Part shown: positions 1 through 9,836 of the stretch, in pieces
Layout: each line of letters begins with the position of its first letter
Position numbering within the stretch: the stretch's first letter is position 1
From: Echinicola arenosa
GTDB lineage: Bacteria; Bacteroidota; Bacteroidia; Cytophagales; Cyclobacteriaceae
Direction: 5' to 3'
Length of the DNA: 64,000 bases
NCBI RefSeq assembly: GCF_014841125.1
Contig: NZ_JACYTQ010000001.1
Span: 434,001-498,000 of the forward strand
Notes under the pieces: generated by a model
Told to the model about the DNA's origin: nothing
The model's database searches: none
What the model saw: only the letters and a program-made list of their open reading frames with translations
Position numbers and translations under genes: made by a program

Positions 1-1
1 T

Positions 2-2701
2 GGTGCGCAGAAAGAGAAGGAAATGACTTCTGCTATTACCACCTTGAAAACAGAAGACTTGGTCAAAACCCCCAGTTCCAATGCCATGCAGTCCCTTCAA
101 GGAAAAGTGGCTGGTGTTCAGATTGTCAGTAAAGGTGCACCGGGAGCTTCGCCAACAGTAAGGGTAAGAGGTATTGGTTCATTCGAAGGCGGAGGAGCTC
201 CATTATACGTGGTGGATGGAATGTTCTTTGACAACATTGATTTCCTAAACTCCAATGACATCAAAACCCTCTCAGTACTAAAAGATGCCTCAGCCTCGGC
301 CATTTATGGTGCTCGGGCATCCAATGGTGTCGTACTCATCGAGACCAAATCAGGTGAATACGAACAAGAAGCGGAGATTGTCTATGACGGATATTATGGA
401 ATTCAAAACCCACAGAATGTACTAAAAATGGCCAATAGCCAGCAATTTGTTCAGTACGTGAACGAAACTGGATCTGCCCCTGATATGGAGTTTGTAGACA
501 ATGCCATGCAAGCCTATGGAAGGAGCCGGATAGACCCTAACATTCCGGCTGTAAATACAGACTGGTATAATGAGATTATGAGCCCTGCTCCAATTCAAAA
601 CCATACCTTGACTTTCTCTGGTGGTAGTGCCAAAACACGCTACTCTATTGGTGGTAGCTATTTTAGCCAAGATGGACTACTCAATGAAACTAGAAATGAA
701 TATGAAAGAGTAAACATCCGCGCCAATATCGACTCAAAAGTCAAAGAATGGATCACTGTGGGCGGTAACTTCACTTTCAGTACTGCCAAACAATATGTAG
801 GTTCAGACGCTGCTTGGTTTAATGCATATTTTGCTGTGCCTATTTTACCTAAATACGATGAAGATTTTGGGACATCACCAGTTCCACTATCCAATGCACA
901 ACGACTTGGGTACAGGGGAAGACAAAACCCGTTCTATCCACTAATTTACAACGACAGCAGAAACAAGATAAATAAGATTAATGGGAACTTACATGCGGAG
1001 CTAACTTTCATTCCTGAAAAATTGACTTTCAGGACTGCTTACAACTATAAGTTGGACATGATCAATGCTAGGAATGTAAACTTCACCTATAACGATGGAG
1101 TCCTTAACCCATTGTCCAGTCTTTCCAGGGAAAACCGTACTTATTTTGACCAAATATTAGATAATTACCTTACCTACAAAGACTATTTTGGTGACCATGG
1201 AATCACGGCTACTTTGGGACAATCTTTCAGGAGTGAAACCTACGAAGTACTTAGTGGAGACCGAAATGATTTGGATCCAAACCCTACATTTGGAAACGAA
1301 GAACTATGGTACTTAAACAATGGGCAGGCCAATGACATCAACACCGTATCAGATGGTGGGAGCCGAATATTTTACCTTTCCTTCTTTGGTAGGTTAGCTT
1401 ATAACTACAAAGAAAAATACCTGCTTTATGCTACATATCGTCAAGACAACTACAACAAATTCCAGGTTGATAGTGAAGACTTTTTTACGCTTGGTGCTGG
1501 CTGGGTAGCCACTGAGGAGGAATTTTTCAATGTGAAAGGCATCGATTTCCTTAAGCTAAGAGCCTCTTGGGGACAGTTAGGAAACGACGGCATTAGTCCC
1601 TCCGTAGGTCAACCAACCTTACAAGGAACCAATAACGCTTTCGACGACGTGCGTGTACCCGGATTTAGACTAGACCCAACTTACGATCTCATCGATAAGA
1701 TAGAGACTACAGAAGAAACTAACTTCGGATTGACAGCTAGGTTCTTTCAAAACAGGTTGTCTTTAGAAGCTGACTATTATATCAGAAACACACAAAGCCT
1801 AGCTGTTACGGTTTTGCAGCCTTTGTTTAGAGGTTCAGTAAGAAGAAGTGTTGGCGAAATTAGAAACCAAGGTCTAGAGCTGTCCCTTAATTGGGAAAAT
1901 CAAGTTTCTGAAGATTTCTCCTACTATATCGGCGGTAACTTTGCCACCCTAAAAAATACAGTCCGAGGACTTGGAGGCCCTGAATACCTCAATGCAGGTC
2001 AGGCAGAATTCCGTCAACGATCCATTGTAGGTCAACCTTATCAAGCATTTTATGGCTATGAAGTAGCAGGTGTTTTTCAAAACGAAGCTGACATCACTAA
2101 TAGTGGCTATTCAGAGCAGTTCTTGACTGATAATGATCTAGTCCCTGGAGATTTGATGTTTAAAGATCAAAATGGCGATGGTGTCATCGATGACCTAGAC
2201 AGAGTGGTTTTGGGTTCTTATTTACCCGATCTTACTTATGGGGGTAACCTAGGTTTCAGGTATAAGAATCTTGACTTTTCGGTCCTTATCCAAGGACAGT
2301 CAGGGCATAGTATCCTGAATAGAAAAAGAGGTGAAATGATCTTCACCAATGACACCAATATCGATGCTGATTTGGCCACCAACCTATGGAGAGGAGAAGG
2401 CACTTCAAATAAGTATCCTTCGGCTGCAGGACTGCGCAAAGGATGGAACCAAAATTTCAGTAATTATTTTGTGGAAGACGGTTCTTTCTTCAGGGTCCAA
2501 AATGTGCGTATGTCCTATTCCTTGATAAATAAAGAAATAATGGGTGCAATCATGCCTGAAACACGGATTACCCTGACAGCAGAACGTCCATTGACCATTT
2601 TCAATTATAATGGTTTCAACCCAGAAGTGGACAATGGCATTGACCGGCAGACCTACCCAGTCCCTGCAGTGTATACCGTAGGATTAAATGTCAAGTTCTA
2701 A
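2..2701 (+). CDS. SusC-type TonB-linked outer-membrane transporter, 5' end outside the window
   Basis: Outer-membrane beta-barrel that imports oligosaccharides with a SusD lid, powered by TonB. About 899 residues are visible. The reading frame is open to the window edge, so the signal peptide, the CarboxypepD-like domain and the start of the plug are missing. The plug motifs of the SusC family are clear: SNAMQSLQGKVAGVQI, VRVRGIGS, PLYVVDGM and the ending DASASAIYGARASNGVVLIETK region (a SusC/RagA signature). The barrel follows to a terminal aromatic residue (LNVKF), as expected for an outer-membrane protein. The first in-frame ATG, at base 23, lies inside the plug and is not the real start. 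SusD follows after 22 bases, so this is the first visible gene of a PUL operon. Family and role are certain; the substrate is inferred from downstream enzymes. Confidence 0.95.
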   Translation, partial: GAQKEKEMTSAITTLKTEDLVKTPSSNAMQSLQGKVAGVQIVSKGAPGASPTVRVRGIGSFEGGGAPLYVVDGMFFDNIDFLNSNDIKTLSVLKDASASAIYGARASNGVVLIETKSGEYEQEAEIVYDGYYGIQNPQNVLKMANSQQFVQYVNETGSAPDMEFVDNAMQAYGRSRIDPNIPAVNTDWYNEIMSPAPIQNHTLTFSGGSAKTRYSIGGSYFSQDGLLNETRNEYERVNIRANIDSKVKEWITVGGNFTFSTAKQYVGSDAAWFNAYFAVPILPKYDEDFGTSPVPLSNAQRLGYRGRQNPFYPLIYNDSRNKINKINGNLHAELTFIPEKLTFRTAYNYKLDMINARNVNFTYNDGVLNPLSSLSRENRTYFDQILDNYLTYKDYFGDHGITATLGQSFRSETYEVLSGDRNDLDPNPTFGNEELWYLNNGQANDINTVSDGGSRIFYLSFFGRLAYNYKEKYLLYATYRQDNYNKFQVDSEDFFTLGAGWVATEEEFFNVKGIDFLKLRASWGQLGNDGISPSVGQPTLQGTNNAFDDVRVPGFRLDPTYDLIDKIETTEETNFGLTARFFQNRLSLEADYYIRNTQSLAVTVLQPLFRGSVRRSVGEIRNQGLELSLNWENQVSEDFSYYIGGNFATLKNTVRGLGGPEYLNAGQAEFRQRSIVGQPYQAFYGYEVAGVFQNEADITNSGYSEQFLTDNDLVPGDLMFKDQNGDGVIDDLDRVVLGSYLPDLTYGGNLGFRYKNLDFSVLIQGQSGHSILNRKRGEMIFTNDTNIDADLATNLWRGEGTSNKYPSAAGLRKGWNQNFSNYFVEDGSFFRVQNVRMSYSLINKEIMGAIMPETRITLTAERPLTIFNYNGFNPEVDNGIDRQTYPVPAVYTVGLNVKF

Positions 2702-2723
2702 TATCAATAACCCAAGAACAGTC

Positions 2724-4262
2724 ATGAAAATATTTCAATATAAATCAATCAAATTGGTCATGGTCTTATCCTTAATGACCACTATATCCTGCAGTGAGTA
2801 CTTGGATGCTCCACTGGAAGACCAAATCCTAGCTCAGGAAACGGATTATTCCCAATCCCAAAACATGGTCTTATTACTCAATGGCGCTTATGCAGAGCTA
2901 TATGGATTCCAATGGGAAACCTTTCCGCTAATTTCTGTCAGGGGAGATGATGCCAACCCTGCCGGAGACCAGGAGCCCCTGTTCAAAACTGACACTTATG
3001 ATTATGACAGGAGTTTCTGGATATATAATTCCACTTGGTTAAACATGTATTCAGACATTATCTATTGGAATGGTGCCATTGAAGAAATTCAAAAATACCA
3101 GGAAGCCGGTGCCAGTGCTGCTAACGCCAGTCAGTACATTGCGGAAATCAATGTAATGAAAGGCTACAACCTACTTCAGTTGGCCAGGCTATGGAATAAT
3201 ATCCTGATTCCTGAAGGGTCTGATCCTAATGCACTTTACGAAGCAGAACTTACTCCATTTAATGAGGTCATGCAATACATTTCCGACCAGATGGATCAAG
3301 CCATGCCCAACCTTCCCAACGTACATCCTAATCAACGCTCTGATATTCGCGGAGGGATCACTCGCTATACAGCATTAGCTGTAAAAGCCTTGGCTAACCT
3401 AGAAATGGAAAACTATCAGGGAGCTGCAGATGCAACTGGTGAGATTATCAGCAGTGGAGAGTTTATGCTGGAAACGGATTATTATCAATTGTTTAAAATC
3501 CCAGGAAAACTCAACAACGAAAACATCTTGGAATTCCAGTATTCTGATTACGGGGCAGAAAGCGGCACATCAGATCGCTTCCCTTGGCAAGTTTACGGCC
3601 CACAGGCAGTAGGTTGGCAACCAGCTGTACCAGGTTCTAGCGGCGGTTGGGGCTTTTGGGAGCCAACTGAAAAGTATGTCAAATTCATGCTTGACAGAAA
3701 CGACCGTAAACGCCTAACAACTACCGTGTTGTTTACACCTGATGGCATAAGTGATATTGAATCAGATCCAAATTATGCTAACCTGCCCAACTGGGTAACC
3801 AACACTACTCCTGATGGAGACACCTTTGGGAATGCACCTAGGTATAGGTTTCTAAGCGGGAAACATTATTTGCCTACCACTCAATTGACCCCTGGAAGAT
3901 TTAACTATGGCGAAAACAAAAACATGATTGCCATCCGTTATGCTGAAATTTTATTGGTACATGCAGAGGCTTTGGTCAGTGGAGCTACAAGTAGTGTCAT
4001 GTCAGCAGATGAAGCGGTCAATACAGTGAGGTCAAGGGCCAACCTTGGAATGCTTAGTGGTGTGACCTTGGATAATGTGCTGGATGAAAAATTTGCTGAA
4101 TTCAGCATGGAATGGGGTGTCCGATTCTTTGACTTAGTAAGACACGGCCGTACAAGCGAACTCAATTATGGCGGCAGGACTTACCAAGAAGGAGACAGGT
4201 ATTTACCTTATCCATTGGACCAGCAAGACATTCTTCCCCAGCTTAAAGAAGCAGCCAATTAA
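2724..4262 (+). CDS. SusD/RagB-like surface glycan-binding lipoprotein
   Basis: Partner lid of the SusC transporter; it binds glycan at the cell surface. About 512 residues. The start chosen is the ATG 22 bases after the SusC stop, because it gives a lipoprotein signal (MKIFQYKSIKLVMVLSLM, then lipobox TTISC); an in-frame ATG 36 bases upstream would overlap SusC and spoil the signal peptide. Typical SusD features are an N-terminal TPR-like helical region with the conserved YNLLQLARLW-type segment (here MKGYNLLQLARLWNN), the RYAEILLVHAEAL motif in the C-terminal half, and a C-terminal region with RFFDLVRHG and YLPYP. Length is normal for the family. It is transcribed with SusC and with a LamG protein 30 bases downstream. 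Ligand specificity cannot be read from the sequence. Confidence 0.95.
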   Translation: MKIFQYKSIKLVMVLSLMTTISCSEYLDAPLEDQILAQETDYSQSQNMVLLLNGAYAELYGFQWETFPLISVRGDDANPAGDQEPLFKTDTYDYDRSFWIYNSTWLNMYSDIIYWNGAIEEIQKYQEAGASAANASQYIAEINVMKGYNLLQLARLWNNILIPEGSDPNALYEAELTPFNEVMQYISDQMDQAMPNLPNVHPNQRSDIRGGITRYTALAVKALANLEMENYQGAADATGEIISSGEFMLETDYYQLFKIPGKLNNENILEFQYSDYGAESGTSDRFPWQVYGPQAVGWQPAVPGSSGGWGFWEPTEKYVKFMLDRNDRKRLTTTVLFTPDGISDIESDPNYANLPNWVTNTTPDGDTFGNAPRYRFLSGKHYLPTTQLTPGRFNYGENKNMIAIRYAEILLVHAEALVSGATSSVMSADEAVNTVRSRANLGMLSGVTLDNVLDEKFAEFSMEWGVRFFDLVRHGRTSELNYGGRTYQEGDRYLPYPLDQQDILPQLKEAAN

Positions 4263-4292
4263 TAAATAAGGTAGCACACAAACCCAAAAAAC

Positions 4293-5384
4293 ATGAAATT
4301 AACAGCTAAAATATTCATAGCAGGGCTAATGTTAACCAGCTTGGCCTGCAAGGACGGATACATCGACGATATTGAAACAGTTTCACCAGGGCCTGACGAA
4401 ACCGCGCCCGTGGTGAACATCATCTTCCCAGAAGAGGGACCTTTAACTTGGGTGCCCAATGAGGTCATGTCCATCAATATTGATTTTGAAGTAACCGATG
4501 ATATTGAAATTCAAGATATAGTAGTTTCAATGGACGGAACCAACATTGGTAGTTTTTCTGACTTCAAAGATTACAGAAGAACGGCCATGAAACTTCCTTA
4601 TGACAATGTCACTAATGGAGCCCATACCCTGACCATTACTGCCAATGACCTTTCTGGAAAATCAACTACGAGCACCGTCAATTTTGAAAAGCCAGAAAAC
4701 TATGTTCCGCAATACGACGGAGAAATTTTCTACATGCCTTTCAATGATGAATACCTAGAATTGGTAAGCGTTTCTGATGCTACTGTTGTAGGGCAGCCCG
4801 GTTTTGCTGGACAAGCAGCTTCCGGCTCTAACGCCTATAAAGGCGCCACAGATTCTTACTTGACCTTTCCTTCAGCTGGCCTGACCAATAGTGAGTTTAG
4901 TGCTTCCTTTTGGTATAAAGTCAACGCAGCCCCAAACAGGGCTGGCATCCTGGTCATGGGACCGCCTGACGCGGCCAACCCTGACAATCCTAACAATAGA
5001 ACCGCTGGTTTTAGGTTGTTCAGAGAAGCTGCAGGCTCCAACCAAAGGATTAAGCTAAATGTAGGTAACGGTGGCGGAGAGAACTGGTTTGACGGAGGTG
5101 CTGCAGCTGATATCAACCCTAGTAGTGCTGATTGGGTCCATATTGCTTTTACCATTTCAAGTACAGAATGTGCCGTTTATATCAATGGTAATGTGGTCAG
5201 TCAAGGCACATATTCTGGTATCTCATGGGAAGGTTGCGACATCTTATCGATTGGCTCGGGAGCTCCACGTTTCGTAGAATGGGGACACCTTTCGGACAAT
5301 AGCTTTTTGGATGAACTGCACATCTTTGATAAGGCCCTAACCCAACAGGAAGTTCAAGCCATTCTTGACAACGAATTACCATAA
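4293..5384 (+). CDS. surface lipoprotein with Ig-like and LamG (concanavalin-like) domains
   Basis: Probable surface glycan-binding protein (SusE/F-position) of the PUL. 363 residues. It starts with a lipoprotein signal (MKLTAKIFIAGLMLTSLAC, lipid-acceptor Cys19). Residues about 35-130 form an Ig-like beta domain (TAPVVNIIFPEEG through VTNGAHTLTITANDLSG). Residues about 145-360 form a LamG/concanavalin A-like jelly roll: FYMPFNDEYLELV, SEFSASFWYKV, WVHIAFTIS, VYINGNVV and FLDELHIFDKALT are the usual strand motifs of this fold. No glycosidase catalytic motif is seen. It lies 30 bases after susD and before the first GH144 gene. A glycan-binding role is inferred from position and fold. Confidence 0.85.
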   Translation: MKLTAKIFIAGLMLTSLACKDGYIDDIETVSPGPDETAPVVNIIFPEEGPLTWVPNEVMSINIDFEVTDDIEIQDIVVSMDGTNIGSFSDFKDYRRTAMKLPYDNVTNGAHTLTITANDLSGKSTTSTVNFEKPENYVPQYDGEIFYMPFNDEYLELVSVSDATVVGQPGFAGQAASGSNAYKGATDSYLTFPSAGLTNSEFSASFWYKVNAAPNRAGILVMGPPDAANPDNPNNRTAGFRLFREAAGSNQRIKLNVGNGGGENWFDGGAAADINPSSADWVHIAFTISSTECAVYINGNVVSQGTYSGISWEGCDILSIGSGAPRFVEWGHLSDNSFLDELHIFDKALTQQEVQAILDNELP

Positions 5385-5407
5385 CATAAGTACCTATTAA
5401 ACCTATT

Positions 5408-5431
5408 CGGGTTCCATAATTATGGAACCCG
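5408..5431. repeat. perfect 24-bp palindrome between the LamG gene and the first GH144 gene
   Basis: The sequence CGGGTTCCATAA is followed directly by its exact reverse complement, giving 12-bp arms (13 with the flanking T/A) and no spacer. In RNA it would fold into a stable stem with a tight AATT loop. It begins 24 bases after the LamG stop codon and is followed by a moderately T-rich run (GATTATTTCC). It may be an intra-operon partial terminator or an mRNA 3'-end stabiliser that sets SusCD levels above enzyme levels. This function is inference. An ATG at 5422 lies inside the palindrome, which argues against it being the start of the next gene. Confidence 0.7.
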
Positions 5432-5451
5432 ATTATTTCCTTATGCCCAAA

Positions 5452-7413
5452 ATGAAAAACTTGTTACCTTGTTTTGTGATTTTTTTCCTTTTTTCCTCTT
5501 GTAAAGACAAAAAGGAGGTCTTGCCTGATTTGAACTTATTGGAGGTTAATGTAGGCGACATTTCACTAAGCGATGATAACACCCCTACTGAAAACATCCC
5601 TATCGACAGGTCCATTAGTATCAGGTTTTCTCAGAGTTTAAATCCTGAATCTGTTTCAACATCCATCAATCTATCAAAAGAAACTAACCCCGTAAACTTC
5701 ACTACCAACCTAATAGCCAATAACCAAACTATTGTCATCAGTCCTGTCGGTGTATTAGAAACTGGCTCTACTTATCAATTAAATATATCCAACGAATTAA
5801 AAGCAGCTAGTGGAGCTCAGTTCTCCGGAAAGGATTTCAGTTTTAAGACCATTTTAGGTGCGCTTGAAATGAACTCCTTTTCCATTCCTGAAAGCAACTA
5901 CACCAACACAGACCGGACAGAAAATGCCCCGGTCAATTTCATGGCAGAGCTCACCTTCAACAAACCTGTGGACCAAAACACAGTTCAGGAAGCTATTAGC
6001 CTAAGTGGCCCTACCATTCCTTCTTTACAGTTTTCATATGCCGAAAACGGTCAAAAAATCACCATTACCTCCAATTCTCCACTGGAATTTATCTCCAAAT
6101 ACACCCTCTCAGTAAGTAACAAACTAAAAGGAATCCAAGGAGAAAACTTTACAGCATTTGCTAAAGATTTTTATACTGAAGTAGATGAAACACCCAAATT
6201 ACCTATCATCTCAGACCAAGAACTACTCACCAAAGTACAAGCCCAAACCTTCCGCTATTTTTGGGATTTTGCTCATGAAACCAGTGGATTGGCAAGAGAA
6301 AGAAACACTTCTGGAAATACAGTAACCATAGGGGGTTCTGGATTTGGCGTAATGTCGTTGATTGTTGGTGTAAAAAGAGGTTTTATATCCAGGGATCAAG
6401 CAGTTGACAGATGGTCAAAAATAGTTGACTTCTTGATTGATGCAGACAGGTTTCATGGAGTATGGCCACACTGGATGAACGGGGAAACTGGAAAAACCAT
6501 CCCTTTCAGTAACAAGGACAATGGGGGCGACCTGGTGGAAACGGCTTTTATGATCCAAGGCTTGCTCACTGTAAAGGCCTATTTGAACCCAAACATCTTA
6601 GACGAAAAAATCATCATAGATAAAATCACGCAGTTATGGGAAACTGTGGAGTGGGACTGGTACACCAAAGAAAACAGTGGTGTTTTGTATTGGCATTGGT
6701 CACCAAATTACAACTGGGAAATGAATTTACCTATTAGAGGTTATAATGAAGCATTGATAGTCTATGTACTCGCAGCCTCTTCTCCCACACACCCCATTGA
6801 TAAAAGCATATATGAAAATGGTTGGGCCAAAAACGGAGATATCCAAAACGGCTCCAGCTATTACGGGTTGCAGCTGCCCTTAGGCAATAACTTTGGAGGG
6901 CCTTTATTCTTTGCTCATTATTCCTTTTTAGGACTGGATCCAAGGAATCTTTCAGATCAATATGCTAATTATTGGACCCAAAATGTGCAGCACACTTTGA
7001 TCAATCAAGCCCATTGTGTTCAAAATCCACAAGGTTTTATCGGCTATTCCGAAACCAGTTGGGGCTTGACTGCCAGTGACAATCATGAGGGATACAGTGC
7101 CCATTCACCCACCAATGATAAAGGTGTCATTACTCCTACCGCTGCGCTTTCTTCATTTCCTTATGCACCTGAAGAATCCATGAAGGCCCTTCACTATTTC
7201 TATTATAAGCTGGGGGACAAAATCTGGGGTGATTATGGTTTCTATGATGCCTATAATATTACAGAAAGCTGGTACGCAGATTCTTATTTAGCTATTGATC
7301 AAGGACCAGTCATCATCATGATCGAAAATTACAGATCTGCATTGCTATGGGACTTGTTTATGAGTGACAAAGACGTTCAATCAGGATTAAACAAGTTGGA
7401 GTTCTCCTATTAG
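5452..7413 (+). CDS. GH144-type (glycoamylase-domain) glycanase lipoprotein with two Ig-like domains
   Basis: Predicted endo- or exo-acting beta-1,2-glucanase of family GH144 (Pfam glycoamylase, an alpha/alpha-barrel). About 653 residues. The start at 5452 gives a clean lipoprotein signal (MKNLLPCFVIFFLFSSC, Cys17). Residues about 25-130 and 135-245 are two Ig-like (Big_5/SbsA-type) domains recognised by PIDRSISIRFSQSLNPESV and VNFMAELTFNKPVD. The catalytic domain runs from about 255 to the end: TFRYFWDFAHETSGLARER, GGSGFGVM, DNGGDLVETAFMIQGLL, WHWSPNYNWEMN, PLFFAHYSFLGLDP, SWGLTASD, ITPTAALSSFPYAP, LAIDQGPVIIMIENYRS. Lipidation suggests surface or periplasmic anchoring. The other two GH144 copies lie downstream. 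Family is confident; the exact linkage and endo/exo mode are inferred from characterised relatives. Confidence 0.88.
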   Translation: MKNLLPCFVIFFLFSSCKDKKEVLPDLNLLEVNVGDISLSDDNTPTENIPIDRSISIRFSQSLNPESVSTSINLSKETNPVNFTTNLIANNQTIVISPVGVLETGSTYQLNISNELKAASGAQFSGKDFSFKTILGALEMNSFSIPESNYTNTDRTENAPVNFMAELTFNKPVDQNTVQEAISLSGPTIPSLQFSYAENGQKITITSNSPLEFISKYTLSVSNKLKGIQGENFTAFAKDFYTEVDETPKLPIISDQELLTKVQAQTFRYFWDFAHETSGLARERNTSGNTVTIGGSGFGVMSLIVGVKRGFISRDQAVDRWSKIVDFLIDADRFHGVWPHWMNGETGKTIPFSNKDNGGDLVETAFMIQGLLTVKAYLNPNILDEKIIIDKITQLWETVEWDWYTKENSGVLYWHWSPNYNWEMNLPIRGYNEALIVYVLAASSPTHPIDKSIYENGWAKNGDIQNGSSYYGLQLPLGNNFGGPLFFAHYSFLGLDPRNLSDQYANYWTQNVQHTLINQAHCVQNPQGFIGYSETSWGLTASDNHEGYSAHSPTNDKGVITPTAALSSFPYAPEESMKALHYFYYKLGDKIWGDYGFYDAYNITESWYADSYLAIDQGPVIIMIENYRSALLWDLFMSDKDVQSGLNKLEFSY

Positions 7414-7419
7414 GAGAAC
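7401..7419. repeat. palindrome at the stop codon of the first GH144 gene
   Basis: GTTCTCCTA, one T, then TAGGAGAAC: 9-bp perfect arms that include the TAG stop codon. It is not followed by a T-run, so it is a poor classical terminator. It more likely marks an mRNA processing or stability hairpin inside the operon, like the palindrome at 5408-5431. Confidence 0.5.
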
Positions 7420-7483
7420 CTAATTTAAATAAAGACTCAAACTTATTTCTTCTTAAATCTAAGAGAAGCTAAAACATATCATT

Positions 7484-9778
7484 ATGAAAAAACTCATTCT
7501 CTTTCTTTTCCTTATTGGCGGTGCTTTGATGGCCTTCAAGTCATCGAAGGAAAGTGTCTCACCTGAAGAACAATATATTCATAAAGCTGACTCCGTGTTA
7601 GCACTGATGACACTAGAGGAAAAAATCGGTCAACTTAATCTTCCTGCAGCAGGTGACTTTACAACTGGACAAGCTTCCAGTTCCAACATAGCTGAAAAGA
7701 TCAAGGCAGGAAAAGTGGGTGGACTTTTCAACATTAAAACCGCAGCCAAAATCAAAGACGTCCAAAGAGTGGCTGTAGAAGAAAGTAGATTGGGCATACC
7801 ACTATTATTTGGGATGGATGTCATCCATGGATATGAGACTATTTTCCCTATTCCTTTGGGATTGTCATGCAGTTGGGACATGAGTTTGGTCAAGCAATCT
7901 GCCCAAATAGCTGCAAAAGAAGCCAGTGCAGATGGCATAAATTGGACTTTCTCTCCTATGACCGATATCGCAAGAGACCCTCGTTGGGGTAGGGTATCTG
8001 AAGGCAGCGGAGAAGACCCCTATTTGGGAGCTCAAATTACCAAAGCCATGGTTCATGGCTACCAAGGTAATGACCTTAGTCATAATAACACCATCATGGC
8101 TTGCGTAAAGCACTTTGCACTTTATGGAGCTCCTGAGGCAGGCAGAGACTATAATACGGTAGACATGAGTCGTCAGCGCATGTACAATGAATACTTCCTG
8201 CCTTACAAAGCCGCTGTAGAAGCTGGAGTGGGAACTGTGATGACATCTTTCAATGAGGTCGAAGGTATTCCTGCCAGTGCCAATAAATGGCTGATGACGG
8301 ATGTGCTTCGTGAGCAATGGGGATTTGATGGGTTTGTGGTAACCGATTACACAGCGATCAATGAAATGATCGCCCACGGAATTGGAGACTTAAAAACAGT
8401 ATCTGCATTGGCCCTAAAAGCTGGAGTAGAAATGGACATGGTTGGAGAGGGATTCTTGACCACTCTAAAAACCTCATTGGAAGAAGGCACTATTTCAGAG
8501 AAGCAAATTGACAATGCCTGTCGATTGGTCTTAATCGCCAAATTCAAACTGGGTTTGTTTGATGATCCTTACAAATACTGCGACCTGGATCGTGCTGAAA
8601 ACGAAATATTCACTTCTGAGAACAGAGCTATTGCGAGAAATATAGCAGCCCAATCCTTCGTCCTATTAAAAAACGAAGGTAATATCCTGCCTTTGAAAAA
8701 AGAAGGAACCATTGCCCTGGTAGGCCCCATGGCGGATAATGCTGAAAACATGACCGGAACTTGGAGTGTAGCCGGTAGGTTCAAAGAGTCCATTTCTTTG
8801 ATGCAAGGAATTAAAAATGCGGTGGGCAATAATGTCAACATTGTACATGCCCGTGGCGCTAACATCGTAGCAGATTCACTTTTGGAATCCAGGGTAAGCG
8901 TATTTGGAAAGCCTACTTATCGTGATTCACGATCTGAAGAGGAATTGATTCAAGAAGCTTTAGCAGCCTCAAAAAATGCTGATGTAATTGTAGCTGCCAT
9001 GGGTGAATCTGCCGAAATGAGTGGTGAATCTTCCAGCAGAAGTACCATAGAACTTCCAGCCAACCAAAGGAGGTTTTTAAAAGAATTAGTAAAAACAGGT
9101 AAACCGGTAGTGATGGTACTGTTTACAGGTAGACCTTTGGCCATCCAATGGGAAAATGGGCATATTCCAGCTATTCTGAATGTTTGGTTCGGAGGAAGTG
9201 AGGCTGGAGATGCCATTGCTGATGTTCTTTTCGGAAAAGTGAACCCTTCAGGAAAATTGACCGCTACTTTCCCTCAAAACACAGGGCAAATCCCCATTTA
9301 TTATAATCATAAAAATACAGGACGTCCTTTACCCGAAGGGCAATGGTTCCAAAAATTCCGTTCTAATTACCTCGATGTATCCAATGAACCCTTGTACCCA
9401 TTTGGTTATGGTTTGAGCTATACCTCTTTTGAATATGGGGATATCACCTTGAACCGAAATGAACTCTCGGGAAACCAAACCCTAACGGCCAGCATTGCTT
9501 TGACCAATAGTGGACAATATGAAGGAGCAGAAGTGGTACAGCTATATGTCAGAGATATGGTTGGAAGTATCACCCGTCCTGTAAAGGAATTGAAAGGATT
9601 TCAAAAAGTAAATTTAAAAGCTGGAGAAACTACAGAAGTTACTTTTGAGCTGACAAAAGAGGACCTCAAATTCTATAACCACAACCTTGACTTTGTCTTT
9701 GAACCTGGAGAATTTGAAATCTTGATAGGCACTAATTCTCAAGAACTTAGTAAATCAAAAATTAATTGGAAAGAATAA
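7484..9778 (+). CDS. GH3 beta-glucosidase (BglX-like), exported
   Basis: Family GH3 glycosidase, about 764 residues, the usual length of the BglX type. It would hydrolyse beta-linked gluco-oligosaccharides from the GH144 enzymes to glucose. N-terminal signal peptide (MKKLILFLFLIGGALMA). The (beta/alpha)8 domain, about 30-375, carries LLFGMDVIHG, SPMTDIARDPRWGR, SGEDPYLG, CVKHFALYG and the nucleophile motif GFVVTDY with Asp288. The alpha/beta sandwich domain, about 380-610, carries SFVLLKNEG and GESAEMSGESSSR, where Glu515 aligns with the acid/base of BglX. A C-terminal FN3-like domain follows (YPFGYGLSYTSFEY, then a VQLYVRD strand). A GH3 enzyme next to GH144 is the arrangement of the beta-1,2-glucan locus of Bacteroides thetaiotaomicron (BT_3567, sophorose-active), from which the substrate is inferred. 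It lies 70 bases after the first GH144 gene. Confidence 0.93.
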   Translation: MKKLILFLFLIGGALMAFKSSKESVSPEEQYIHKADSVLALMTLEEKIGQLNLPAAGDFTTGQASSSNIAEKIKAGKVGGLFNIKTAAKIKDVQRVAVEESRLGIPLLFGMDVIHGYETIFPIPLGLSCSWDMSLVKQSAQIAAKEASADGINWTFSPMTDIARDPRWGRVSEGSGEDPYLGAQITKAMVHGYQGNDLSHNNTIMACVKHFALYGAPEAGRDYNTVDMSRQRMYNEYFLPYKAAVEAGVGTVMTSFNEVEGIPASANKWLMTDVLREQWGFDGFVVTDYTAINEMIAHGIGDLKTVSALALKAGVEMDMVGEGFLTTLKTSLEEGTISEKQIDNACRLVLIAKFKLGLFDDPYKYCDLDRAENEIFTSENRAIARNIAAQSFVLLKNEGNILPLKKEGTIALVGPMADNAENMTGTWSVAGRFKESISLMQGIKNAVGNNVNIVHARGANIVADSLLESRVSVFGKPTYRDSRSEEELIQEALAASKNADVIVAAMGESAEMSGESSSRSTIELPANQRRFLKELVKTGKPVVMVLFTGRPLAIQWENGHIPAILNVWFGGSEAGDAIADVLFGKVNPSGKLTATFPQNTGQIPIYYNHKNTGRPLPEGQWFQKFRSNYLDVSNEPLYPFGYGLSYTSFEYGDITLNRNELSGNQTLTASIALTNSGQYEGAEVVQLYVRDMVGSITRPVKELKGFQKVNLKAGETTEVTFELTKEDLKFYNHNLDFVFEPGEFEILIGTNSQELSKSKINWKE

Positions 9779-9836
9779 ACATCCAACTTTCTTTCTGTAT
9801 CCTGCATATTAGGAAGATTGAAAATTAAAATTAGTC

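Noticed and set aside
5422-5451. Upstream ATG start for the first GH144 gene
   Set aside because: It lies inside a perfect palindrome and would place ten residues before an otherwise normal lipoprotein signal.
7865-8377. 170-codon open frame opposite the GH3 gene
   Set aside because: It is antisense to the conserved catalytic domain of GH3 and has no recognisable features; a mirror of coding sequence.
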